Notes: generated by a model not told the origin, from the sequence alone. A stretch of DNA of 5,824 nucleotides from JBGTSJ01 sp041940305 (GCA_041940305.1 JBGTSJ010000053.1:1-5824); one strand, 5' to 3'; numbered from the stretch's first letter, positions 1-5,553 are shown. Numbers and translations: made by a program.

Positions 1-608
1 ACGACGCGATCGAACTCCGCGTCGGCACCGTAGGCCGTCCGCTGCCGGGGCTGGAAGTCAAAGTCGTCGATCCGGCCACGGGGGAATCACTCCCCGACCG
101 CCAGCCGGGCGAGCTGTGCGTCCGCGGGCACTGCGTGATGCAGGGGTATTACAACATGCCCGAGAAGACCGCGGAGGCGATCGACGCGGAAGGCTGGCTG
201 CACACCGGCGACCTCGCGATGCGCGAGCCCAACGGCTACTACCGTATCACCGGTCGCCTGAAGGACCTGATCATCCGCGGCGGCGAGAACATCTATCCGC
301 GCGAAGTCGAGGAGCGGCTGTACCAGCATCCGGCCGTCGAGGACGTGCAGGTCGTGGGCGTTCCGGACCGGAAGTTTGGCGAGGAAGTGCTCGCCTGCAT
401 TCGCGTGCGGCAGGGGCGGACGTTGACCGAGGATGAGGTGCGCGACTTCTGCCGGGCCGAACTCGCCCACTTCAAAACGCCGCGCTACGTGCAGTTCGTC
501 GAGAAGTTCCCGACGACCGTGACGGGGAAGATCCAGAAGTTCGTGATTCGCGAACAGGCGATTCGGGAGTTGGGGTTGGAAGAGGCGGCAAACATGGAAA
601 CGGCGTGA
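1..608 (+). CDS. ACSF2-like acyl-CoA synthetase (AMP-binding), C-terminal part
   Basis: The gene is cut by the left edge; 201 residues remain (reading frame from base 3), roughly the last third of a protein usually near 550 residues. Family knowledge: these cytosolic ANL-superfamily enzymes activate a carboxylic acid to an acyl-adenylate, then to acyl-CoA, feeding beta-oxidation or lipid synthesis. Seen in fragment numbering: GELCVRG and MQGYY near 37-50, the TGDL motif at 68-71 with the ATP-ribose-binding Asp, the hinge GRLKDLIIRGGENIYP at 84-99, and the C-terminal TGKIQKF motif with the catalytic lysine at 176. The CVMQGYY, IRGGENIYP and GKIQKF wording resembles the ACSF2 medium-chain group more than acetyl-CoA synthetases. 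The chain ends about 25 residues after the lysine, which is normal, so the 3' end is intact. Substrate chain length cannot be told. It converges on the oxidoreductase at 697-2088. Confidence 0.95.
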   Translation, partial: DAIELRVGTVGRPLPGLEVKVVDPATGESLPDRQPGELCVRGHCVMQGYYNMPEKTAEAIDAEGWLHTGDLAMREPNGYYRITGRLKDLIIRGGENIYPREVEERLYQHPAVEDVQVVGVPDRKFGEEVLACIRVRQGRTLTEDEVRDFCRAELAHFKTPRYVQFVEKFPTTVTGKIQKFVIREQAIRELGLEEAANMETA

Positions 609-613
609 CCGGT

Positions 614-689
614 TCACAGTTTACAGTAGACAGTTCACAGTAAGGTCTGCCGCTGCTATTCACTGTCTACTGTGAACTGTCCACTGTCG
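614..689. repeat. Symmetric heptamer array forming a long hairpin between convergent genes
   Basis: Seen directly: the left half (614-641) is four consecutive heptamers of the form NNACAGT, and the right half (662-689) is four consecutive heptamers of the form ACTGTNN, separated by 20 bases. Bases 623-642 can pair with 668-687 as a 20-bp stem with one mismatch (628/682) and a 25-base loop. The array fills nearly all the space between the stop codons at 608 and 697. There is no T-tract on either strand, so a classical intrinsic terminator is not shown. Its position suggests a two-way transcription barrier or RNA 3'-end stabiliser, or simply a dispersed repeat lodged in a tolerant site. Confidence 0.8.
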
Positions 690-696
690 ATCGGGG

Positions 697-2088
697 CTAG
701 ACGGTCACGTCGATCTCATATCCCTGGCGCTGTTCGCGGGTCTGCCACTGGTTGGCTTCGTCGTCGTTGATGATCTGCTGGGCAACGGGGTCCCACTCGA
801 GTTTGCGGTCGAGGCGGATGGCGATGTTGGCGAGGTGGCAGGTTGTCATGGCGCGGTGGTGCGTCCAGACGTCGGAGATCGGTTTCTCGCGCGACTTCAC
901 GCAGTCGAAGAAGTTGCGCATGTGGTCGCCGGGCTCCTTGCCGCCGTAGATCTCCTGAATCAGTCCGTCGGGCAGAGGATTGGAGGCGAGGTCTTCGGCG
1001 GGCTTGCCCTTGAGGTCGCCGCGGCTGACGTGGAAGCGGCCTTTCGTCCCCTCGAAGAGGATGCCGTTGCCGTCGGGCGAACCGCTGACGATGTGCATCT
1101 CGACGCCGTTGGGGAACATCACGGTGATGTCGAACTCGTGGGCCGTGTTGTACTGGTCGTCGAGCATGGGCCAGCCGTTTTCGAAGGGGACCGGGTGTTT
1201 GGCGACGCCTTCGATGGAGGAGGGTCCCTGGTCGGGGCCGTTCTGGTCGATGGCCCACTGCGCGATATCGACGTGATGCGCGCCCCAGTCGGTCATCTTG
1301 CCGCCGGAGTACTCGTACCACCAGCGGAACTCGTAATGGCAGCGCGAGTTCCCCCAGCGGCTGCCGTTGTCCTTGAAGCGGTAGTCGACGAGCGGCGCCT
1401 GGCCGAGCCATTTCTCCCAGTTGAGGCTTGTCGGCACGTCCGCGACGGGGATCGAGCCGCTCTGCGGGGCGCCGCCGATGTCGCAGGTGACCTTTTTGAC
1501 TTCGCCGATGCGGCCGTCGCGGATGAGGGCGATGGCGGTGAGGAAGCGGTTCCCCATTTCGCTCCGCTGCTGGGTGCCGACCTGAAACACGCGTTCGGTT
1601 TCTTCGAGCACCTTGATGATCTGCTTGCCCTCCATGATGGTGAGGGTGAGGGGCTTCTCGCAGTAAATGTCTTTGCCGGCCTGCATGGCCTCGATGGCGA
1701 TCTTGCTGTGCCAGTGGTCGGGGGTGACGATCGTGACGACTTCGACCTGCGGATCGTCGAGGATCGCGCGGTAGTCCTCGTGCATGGCGATCTCGCCGCT
1801 CGTGCCGTGCTTCTCGTTCTCCGCCTTCGAGATGTCGCGGCCTTCTCCCATGTGGTCGGCGTCGACGTCGCAGACGGCGACGCAGTTGGAGAACCGCATC
1901 GCCGCGGGGCCGACTCCCTTCCAGCGGTCGCCGGTGCCGATGCAGCCGAGGAGCGGCCGCTCATTGGGACTCTGGTAACCGAAGGCGCGGCTGGACTCGC
2001 TGGTGTACCAGTAGGGGAGCATTGCCCCGGCGGCCGCGGCGGTGGTGGTCTTGAGGAAGTCTCGGCGGGATGAGCTCGAACGACTCAT
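697..2088 (-). CDS. Tat-exported Gfo/Idh/MocA family oxidoreductase
   Basis: This 463-residue protein is expected to be an NAD(P)-dependent oxidoreductase acting on a sugar, inositol or related polyol outside the cytoplasm. The N-terminus is a twin-arginine signal: SRRDFLK at 7-13 matches the consensus, followed by an alanine-rich stretch to about 23. The Rossmann domain follows, with GCIGTGDRW near 48-55 as the nucleotide loop and CDVD at 73-76 ending the second strand. CEKPL at 143-147 is the family EKP motif. The C-terminal substrate domain carries GGKMTDWGAHHVDIAQWA (262-279), with histidines 271/272 where the catalytic His is expected. The C-terminal HHRAMTTCHLANIAIRL (410-426) is typical of planctomycete members. 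The ATG has a good Shine-Dalgarno site, and the Tat motif directly after it supports this start. Tat export lets the cofactor be bound before secretion. The substrate is unknown; paralogues with different substrates are common in this phylum. It follows hrpB on the same strand but has a candidate promoter of its own. Confidence 0.95.
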   Translation of the reverse strand: MSRSSSSRRDFLKTTTAAAAGAMLPYWYTSESSRAFGYQSPNERPLLGCIGTGDRWKGVGPAAMRFSNCVAVCDVDADHMGEGRDISKAENEKHGTSGEIAMHEDYRAILDDPQVEVVTIVTPDHWHSKIAIEAMQAGKDIYCEKPLTLTIMEGKQIIKVLEETERVFQVGTQQRSEMGNRFLTAIALIRDGRIGEVKKVTCDIGGAPQSGSIPVADVPTSLNWEKWLGQAPLVDYRFKDNGSRWGNSRCHYEFRWWYEYSGGKMTDWGAHHVDIAQWAIDQNGPDQGPSSIEGVAKHPVPFENGWPMLDDQYNTAHEFDITVMFPNGVEMHIVSGSPDGNGILFEGTKGRFHVSRGDLKGKPAEDLASNPLPDGLIQEIYGGKEPGDHMRNFFDCVKSREKPISDVWTHHRAMTTCHLANIAIRLDRKLEWDPVAQQIINDDEANQWQTREQRQGYEIDVTV

Positions 2089-2096
2089 AAGGACGG

Positions 2097-2101
2097 CTCC
2101 T
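2097..2101 (-). promoter_or_regulatory. Shine-Dalgarno site of the oxidoreductase gene
   Basis: On the minus strand this reads AGGAG, eight bases before the ATG at 2088-2086. It is the best ribosome-binding site in the window and fixes the start directly ahead of the Tat motif. Confidence 0.7.
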
Positions 2102-2127
2102 GGGGCGGGGTCGGTTGAGAGTGTGTC

Positions 2128-2156
2128 AGTCTACCCGGGTGGTGGGGGGGTTGCAA
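2128..2156 (-). promoter_or_regulatory. Candidate sigma70-type promoter for the oxidoreductase, with a homopolymer in the spacer
   Basis: Read on the minus strand: TTGCAA (2156-2151, four of six to the -35 consensus), a 17-base spacer, then TAGACT (2133-2128, four of six to the -10). Transcription would start near 2121, giving a leader of about 33 bases that contains the AGGAG site. Seven consecutive C residues (2150-2144) lie in the spacer. Promoter consensus in planctomycetes is not well defined, so this is a plausible match only. Confidence 0.35.
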
Positions 2157-2180
2157 AATCGTCGGGGGGGAAGGGGGGCC

Positions 2181-2217
2181 GCGGATGACGCGGATTTGGC
2201 GGATTTTCGCGGATGGG
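2181..2217. repeat. Short tandem repeat of GCGGAT units
   Basis: Four units in a row on the plus strand begin with GCGGAT: GCGGATGAC (2181-2189), GCGGATTTG (2190-2198), GCGGATTTTC (2199-2208) and GCGGATGGG (2209-2217). They lie just downstream of the hrpB stop codon. The first unit also gives a small hairpin, CCGCG (2179-2183) with CGCGG (2189-2193). No T-rich tail follows on the minus strand, so hrpB termination is not explained by it. It looks like a degenerate intergenic repeat; function unknown. Confidence 0.7.
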
Positions 2218-2234
2218 TTTCGTTGAATTCGGTT

Positions 2235-4862
2235 TCAGGGCTTGCGGGAGGATTTGGGGCGGCTGGTGGGTTCGGCGGCGAGGGGATCTTCGGGCCAAGA
2301 GTGTTTGGGGTAGCGGCGTTTGAGTTCTTTGCGGACGACTTCGTAGGTGTTGGCCCAGAAGCTTTCGAGGTCGTCGGTGACCTGTTGGGGGCGCATGTTG
2401 GGGGCGAGGAGATGCAGCAGGACGGGGACTCGTCCGGCGGCGATGCGGGGCGTCTGGCGGAGGCCGAAGACCTCCTGGATGCGAACGGCGAGGACCGGCG
2501 GGCGGCCGGGTTCGTATTCCAGGCGGATGCGGTTGCCGCTGGGGACGGCGATCCGCTCGGGCGCCTCCCGGTCGAGCAGGCGCAACTGTTCGTAGCTGAG
2601 CAGGCCCTGCACCGCGGCGAGCCAGGGGGCCTTCTGCAGTTCGGCGAACGAGCGGCGTCCGCGGCAGAGTTCGCGGAGTACCGAGTGCAGTTGATCGTGA
2701 TCGAGCGAGGGGAGGCCGGCTTCCGGCATCCACGACGAGAGGGAGCGGACGCGGTTGATGAATGTTGTGAGGACATCGTCCCCGCCGGGGAACACGCGGT
2801 CCCATTGCGGGACGGCGGCCTGGAAGAGGAGTTCGGCTGCCTCGTCCGACTGCGGCACCTGGGCGGGGGACTCGTCGAGCAGCAGGTCGTCCCAGTAGGT
2901 GCGGCGGCGGGCCGTGACCTGACGTTGTGACGGATGAAAGAAGAGTTCGTCGGCCGTACGCAACAGTTCGGGGGGCAACCACTTTCTCTCGACCGCGGAG
3001 GCCTGGTGGACGATAGCGTCGCTGGCGGCCCCGTCGACGTCGATGCACAGGAAGAGTTCGGCGGTGGTCACCAGCGATCGGGGACTCAGCCGGACGCCGC
3101 GCTGGCCGACCATGACTCCCTTGTCGCTGCCGACGTCGCGGCGGCGGGCGAGGCGGTCGGGGAATCCGGCGAGGAGCGCGCGCATGAGCTGCTCGTCGTT
3201 ATCTCCCCTCTCTCCGCGCTGAGGCGGTCGCTCGTTCAGCGGCGCCGGGCGGGGCGAGGGGCCGGAGGGGAGGGGCTGCTCCATTGAATCCATTGCATCC
3301 ATGATGTGCTCATCACCCAGCAGCCTGAGCAGCTGATCCCGCACGCGCTGGATCGACCGGGCTGCTCCGATGTTCAACGAGCCGAGATGCGTTTCGGTCT
3401 GTCCGCGCTGTTCGAACTCTTCGAATGCGGCGACGCGGTCGACGACGTCGGACTGCGACACGTGCGGTCGCGTGGCGGGTGATCCAGGTCCGCCGCCGCG
3501 GTGGAACGGGTCCCGCTCTGAGAGCAACGCTGCGCAAAGTGCAGCGCGGCCGGGAATGCCGAGTCGGACCCCTGCGAGCAGCAGTCGTGACAGGCGTGGA
3601 TGAACGGGGAGGCGGACCATTGCGCGGCCGACGTCCGTGACATCGTCGTTGCTGAGCGCGCCCAGCCGCTGGAGGAGGCGGTTGGCCTGTGCAATGGAAT
3701 CCGGGGCGGGGGTCTCGTACCAGGGGAAGGCGAGGACATCGGATTCTCCCCAGCAGCGGAGTTGCAGCACGGGTCCGGCCAGGTCGAGCCGGCGGATTTC
3801 GGGGGATTCGTAGTCGGGACGGGCGCGATGAGCGGCTTCGTCCCACAGCCGGAGACAATGACCTGGCTGCGTGCGTCCGGCGCGGCCGGCGCGCTGGTCG
3901 GCGGATGCGTTCGAGATCGGCGTGAGTTCGAGCCGGTCGAGGCCGACGTGCGGATCGAACTGCATGACCCTGGCGTAGCCGGTGTCGACGACGGCGGTGA
4001 TGCCGTCGATGGTGACGGAGGTCTCGGCGACATTCGTCGCAAGGACAATCTTGCGGCGGGGATTGGGGGCGAGCACCTGGTCCTGCTCCTCGGCCGGCAT
4101 GTCGCCGAAGAGGGGCATTACGGCGAGATCGAGGCGGCGAGCGAGCGGTTCGAGTTCTCGCTCCGTGCGGCGAATCTCACCGACGCCCGGCAGGAAGACG
4201 AGGACGTCGCCGGGCGTACCGGGCAGCACGCGGGCGACTCCCTCGGCGGCGCGCTGCGGGAGGGGGCGGCGATCGTGGCCTCGCGAGTACTCGATCTCGA
4301 CGGGGAACGTGCGTCCCTGGCTTTCGATGATCGGACAGTTGCCGAGCCATTGGGCGATGGGGGCGGGGTCGAGGGTGGCCGACATGACGACGATCTTCAG
4401 GTCGGGCCGGACCGTCTGCTGGACGCGGCGGACCATGCCGAGCGCGAGGTCGCTGTCGAGGCGGCGCTCGTGGAACTCGTCGAACAGGACGGCGTCGATC
4501 CCTTCCAGGAAAGGATCGGACTGCAGCCGCCGGAGGAGGATACCGTCGGTGATCGCGACGATGCGGGAGTGACGGCTGACCCGCTCATCGAACCGGACCT
4601 GGTAACCGACGAGATCGCCGACGCGCGAGTTGCGTTCGTTTGCGATGCGGGCGGCGGCCGTGCGCGCTGCGAGCCGCCGGGGTTCGAGCATGATGATGCG
4701 GCCGTCGCCGAGCGGGGCATCGAGGAGGGCGGGGGGGACGCGGGTTGTTTTGCCGGCGCCGGCCGGAGCGCGGAGGACGACGGCGTTGTGCTGGCGCAGT
4801 GCGGCGACGACGTCCGGCAGGACGTGATCGATGGGGAGAGTCGGGGGGGCGGTGGCGTTCAC
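2235..4862 (-). CDS. hrpB: ATP-dependent RNA helicase HrpB (DEAH/RHA family)
   Basis: HrpB is a cytosolic superfamily-2 NTP-driven helicase of the DEAH/RHA type, presumed to act on RNA; its cellular role is poorly defined in most bacteria. All core motifs are visible in the 875 residues: motif I APAGAGKTT (32-40, Lys38), motif II DEFH (128-131), motif III SAT (161-163), motif V ATNVAETSVTI (275-285) and motif VI QRAGRAGR (323-330). The winged-helix and ratchet-like regions follow, then AGFPDRLARRR (565-575). The HrpB-specific C-terminal signature runs from SFWANTY (834-840) to RYPKHSWPEDP (850-860), which separates it from HrpA. Length is slightly above the usual 800-850. The start is GTG; LPIDHVLPDVV just after it is how family members begin, no in-frame ATG, GTG or TTG occurs upstream back to at least 4953, and no clear Shine-Dalgarno site is present. 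Residues 521-558 form a proline/arginine-rich linker of repeat origin between two conserved segments. It is divergent from the cysteine-rich gene at 4960. Confidence 0.97.
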   Translation of the reverse strand: MNATAPPTLPIDHVLPDVVAALRQHNAVVLRAPAGAGKTTRVPPALLDAPLGDGRIIMLEPRRLAARTAAARIANERNSRVGDLVGYQVRFDERVSRHSRIVAITDGILLRRLQSDPFLEGIDAVLFDEFHERRLDSDLALGMVRRVQQTVRPDLKIVVMSATLDPAPIAQWLGNCPIIESQGRTFPVEIEYSRGHDRRPLPQRAAEGVARVLPGTPGDVLVFLPGVGEIRRTERELEPLARRLDLAVMPLFGDMPAEEQDQVLAPNPRRKIVLATNVAETSVTIDGITAVVDTGYARVMQFDPHVGLDRLELTPISNASADQRAGRAGRTQPGHCLRLWDEAAHRARPDYESPEIRRLDLAGPVLQLRCWGESDVLAFPWYETPAPDSIAQANRLLQRLGALSNDDVTDVGRAMVRLPVHPRLSRLLLAGVRLGIPGRAALCAALLSERDPFHRGGGPGSPATRPHVSQSDVVDRVAAFEEFEQRGQTETHLGSLNIGAARSIQRVRDQLLRLLGDEHIMDAMDSMEQPLPSGPSPRPAPLNERPPQRGERGDNDEQLMRALLAGFPDRLARRRDVGSDKGVMVGQRGVRLSPRSLVTTAELFLCIDVDGAASDAIVHQASAVERKWLPPELLRTADELFFHPSQRQVTARRRTYWDDLLLDESPAQVPQSDEAAELLFQAAVPQWDRVFPGGDDVLTTFINRVRSLSSWMPEAGLPSLDHDQLHSVLRELCRGRRSFAELQKAPWLAAVQGLLSYEQLRLLDREAPERIAVPSGNRIRLEYEPGRPPVLAVRIQEVFGLRQTPRIAAGRVPVLLHLLAPNMRPQQVTDDLESFWANTYEVVRKELKRRYPKHSWPEDPLAAEPTSRPKSSRKP
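3203..3272 (-). repeat. Palindromic repeat-like segment inside hrpB
   Basis: Seen directly: CTCCCCTC (3203-3210) is the exact reverse complement of GAGGGGAG (3265-3272), and inside it CGCTGA (3217-3222) is the reverse complement of TCAGCG (3236-3241). The segment encodes residues of about 531-553, a low-complexity Pro/Arg/Gly stretch (PSGPSPRPAPLNERPPQRG) lying between conserved helicase-associated regions. Similar CCCTCTCCC / GGGAGAGGG palindromes are frequent intergenic repeats in many high-GC bacteria. That this copy derives from such an element is inference. Confidence 0.5.
3279..3302 (-). repeat. 9-bp tandem repeat in hrpB encoding MDA-MDS-ME
   Basis: On the coding strand the units read ATGGATGCA (3302-3294), ATGGATTCA (3293-3285) and a partial ATGGAG (3284-3279), giving the peptide MDAMDSME at residues 521-528. 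The repeat is immediately N-terminal to the palindromic segment, so the two together make up the unusual linker. Slippage expansion in a tolerant loop is the simplest explanation. Confidence 0.7.
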
Positions 4863-4868
4863 CAGCGC

Positions 4869-4874
4869 ATCATA
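4869..4874 (-). promoter_or_regulatory. Candidate -10 element for hrpB
   Basis: TATGAT on the minus strand matches five of six bases of the -10 consensus. It ends six bases before the GTG start codon, so transcription could begin at or within a base or two of the start codon, giving a leaderless message. This fits the lack of a Shine-Dalgarno site. The -35 region falls in the hairpin repeat and matches poorly, so confidence is low. Confidence 0.3.
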
Positions 4875-4877
4875 CGC

Positions 4878-4909
4878 GACGGGCGGCGGGGTTGAACTCC
4901 GCCGCTCAT
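4878..4909. repeat. Hairpin repeat, copy 1 (upstream of hrpB and of the cysteine-rich gene)
   Basis: Bases 4883-4905 fold into a 10-bp stem (one G-T wobble) closed by a TGA triloop; the core reads GGCGGGGTTGAAC on the plus strand. A second copy in the same orientation lies at 5162-5194, beyond the cysteine-rich gene; 26 of 28 core positions agree. This copy has no T-tract (CATCGGGG follows the stem), so it is unlikely to be a terminator. It sits in the divergent spacer where the hrpB -35 region would fall. Confidence 0.75.
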
Positions 4910-4928
4910 CGGGGCGTGTCGCTCGCGA

Positions 4929-4934
4929 TATACT
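4929..4934 (+). promoter_or_regulatory. Candidate -10 element for the cysteine-rich gene
   Basis: TATACT matches five of six bases of the -10 consensus, 25 bases before the ATG at 4960. A start near 4941 would give a leader of about 19 bases. No convincing -35 is visible at the usual distance, so this is tentative. Confidence 0.3.
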
Positions 4935-4959
4935 GTGGTTTTCCCAACGAGACAGCAGT

Positions 4960-5157
4960 ATGAATGCGGACGAAGCCAGCTACGTTTGCGACTCCTGCGG
5001 CGAGGAGATTGTTGTGCCGGTGGATCTCAGCGGCGGGTCGCGGCAGTCATATGTGGAGGACTGTCCGGTGTGCTGTCACCCGCATGTGGTGCACGTCGAG
5101 ATCGATGAGGACGGGGTGGCGCGGGCGTGGGCGGAGGCGGAGCAGGATCCGGATTAG
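4960..5157 (+). CDS. CPXCG-type cysteine-rich small protein
   Basis: A 65-residue acidic protein with two cysteine pairs: C10-D-S-C13 and C35-P-V-C38, followed by C39 and H40. The spacing and the CPxC wording match the CPXCG motif-containing cysteine-rich family, usually 60-70 residues and of unknown function. A zinc-ribbon fold coordinated by the four cysteines is expected from the motif but not shown. Oddity: the residue after the second CPxC is Cys rather than the Gly that names the family, giving CPVCCHP. The frame stays open upstream to 4831, but that extension overlaps the 5' end of hrpB and reads as low-complexity shadow, and the ATG at 4960 gives the normal family length. No strong ribosome-binding site is seen (only GAGA about 7 bases upstream). 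The C-terminus is acidic (EAEQDPD). It is divergent from hrpB and followed within 11 bases by a terminator hairpin, so it is probably transcribed alone. Confidence 0.88.
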   Translation: MNADEASYVCDSCGEEIVVPVDLSGGSRQSYVEDCPVCCHPHVVHVEIDEDGVARAWAEAEQDPD

Positions 5158-5167
5158 CGAGGACGGG

Positions 5168-5199
5168 GCGGCGGGGTTGAACCCCTCCGCTCGTTTTTT
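5168..5199 (+). terminator. Intrinsic terminator after the cysteine-rich gene (hairpin repeat, copy 2)
   Basis: Bases 5168-5177 pair with 5181-5190 around a TGA triloop, with one C-T mismatch (5172/5186), followed by TCGTTTTTTG with six Ts at 5194-5199. This is the standard form of a rho-independent terminator, starting 11 bases after the stop codon. The stem belongs to the same repeat as 4878-4909; relative to that copy one wobble pair has become G-C and one G-C pair has become a mismatch. Confidence 0.75.
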
Positions 5200-5207
5200 G
5201 GGGGGGC

Positions 5208-5248
5208 GTAAACGCAAAGACCCCGGCCAGGCGTCACACTGGCCGGGG
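5208..5248 (-). terminator. Terminator-like hairpin, minus-strand direction
   Basis: CCCCGGCCAG (5221-5230) and CTGGCCGGGG (5239-5248) form a perfect 10-bp stem with an 8-base loop. On the minus strand the stem is followed by TCTTTGCGTTTAC, moderately T-rich; on the plus strand it is followed by G-rich sequence. It therefore best serves minus-strand transcription arriving from the right, such as the small membrane-protein gene that ends at 5428. Together with the plus-strand terminator at 5168-5199 it makes a back-to-back pair that insulates the two units. Confidence 0.6.
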
Positions 5249-5380
5249 GCGGGAGGACCGATGCGGGGCCATACGGCCGCACCGGAATGCACCGACTGCA
5301 CGGGAGGTCACATCAGCTCCGCAGGCGGCGCGGTCGATTGGAACAGCGGGCATCGCGCGAACGACAGACGGAACTCAGGA

Positions 5381-5392
5381 CGACGATCGTCG
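5381..5392. repeat. 12-bp perfect palindrome
   Basis: CGACGATCGTCG is its own reverse complement. It is flanked by GAACT (5371-5375) and AGTTC (5394-5398), also complementary but unevenly spaced. It lies in the 179-base stretch 5249-5427, in which I see no coding potential on either strand. It could be an operator half-site pair or part of the 3' untranslated region of the minus-strand gene; chance is also possible. Confidence 0.35.
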
Positions 5393-5427
5393 CAGTTCTC
5401 TCAGCCGGGCGCGAGCACGCGTTCCGG

Positions 5428-5553
5428 TCACGTCTGCAGGACGAAGATATTGAGGAACATCGCCACGTTGAGCATGAGTGCGGCGGCGACGGAAGCGAGG
5501 CAGGGGCGGCGGGACTCGGGGCGCGCAGCGACGGCGCAGGCGGTCTGGGTCAT
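5428..5553 (-). CDS. Small single-pass membrane protein, hypothetical
   Basis: I do not recognise a family. The 41-residue frame starts MTQTACAVAARPESRRPC and continues into an uninterrupted hydrophobic segment (about residues 18-39, leucine, alanine, valine and phenylalanine-rich), ending QT. Arginines 11, 15 and 16 precede the helix, which predicts an N-in, C-out single-pass inner-membrane protein. Support for coding: about 37 of 41 codons end in G or C, unlike the same frame further upstream; GAGAG lies eight bases before the ATG (5562-5566 on the minus strand); and a minus-strand terminator-like hairpin sits 180 bases after the stop. The frame is open upstream to 5679, but that part is compositionally poor; GTG at 5562-5560 would add three residues. 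If this gene is not real, 5158-5781 is a gene-free stretch of over 600 bases. Function cannot be assigned. Confidence 0.5.
   Translation of the reverse strand: MTQTACAVAARPESRRPCLASVAAALMLNVAMFLNIFVLQT

Noticed and set aside
835..2073. Long plus-strand open frame (412 codons) opposite the oxidoreductase
   Set aside because: It is antisense to a clearly recognised gene with all family motifs; the translation is Val/Asp/Gly-rich shadow text, expected from high-GC codon bias.
2115..2930. Plus-strand frame of 271 codons opposite the 3' part of hrpB
   Set aside because: It starts in a G-rich spacer, has no ribosome site, is low-complexity (Gly/Ala/Glu) and mirrors hrpB codons.
3600..4895. Plus-strand frame of 431 codons opposite the helicase core
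   Set aside because: Antisense to the intact HrpB motifs I-VI; no recognisable domain in the translation.
4831..4959. N-terminal extension of the cysteine-rich protein by 43 residues
   Set aside because: It would overlap the start of hrpB and the hairpin repeat; the ATG at 4960 gives the usual family length.
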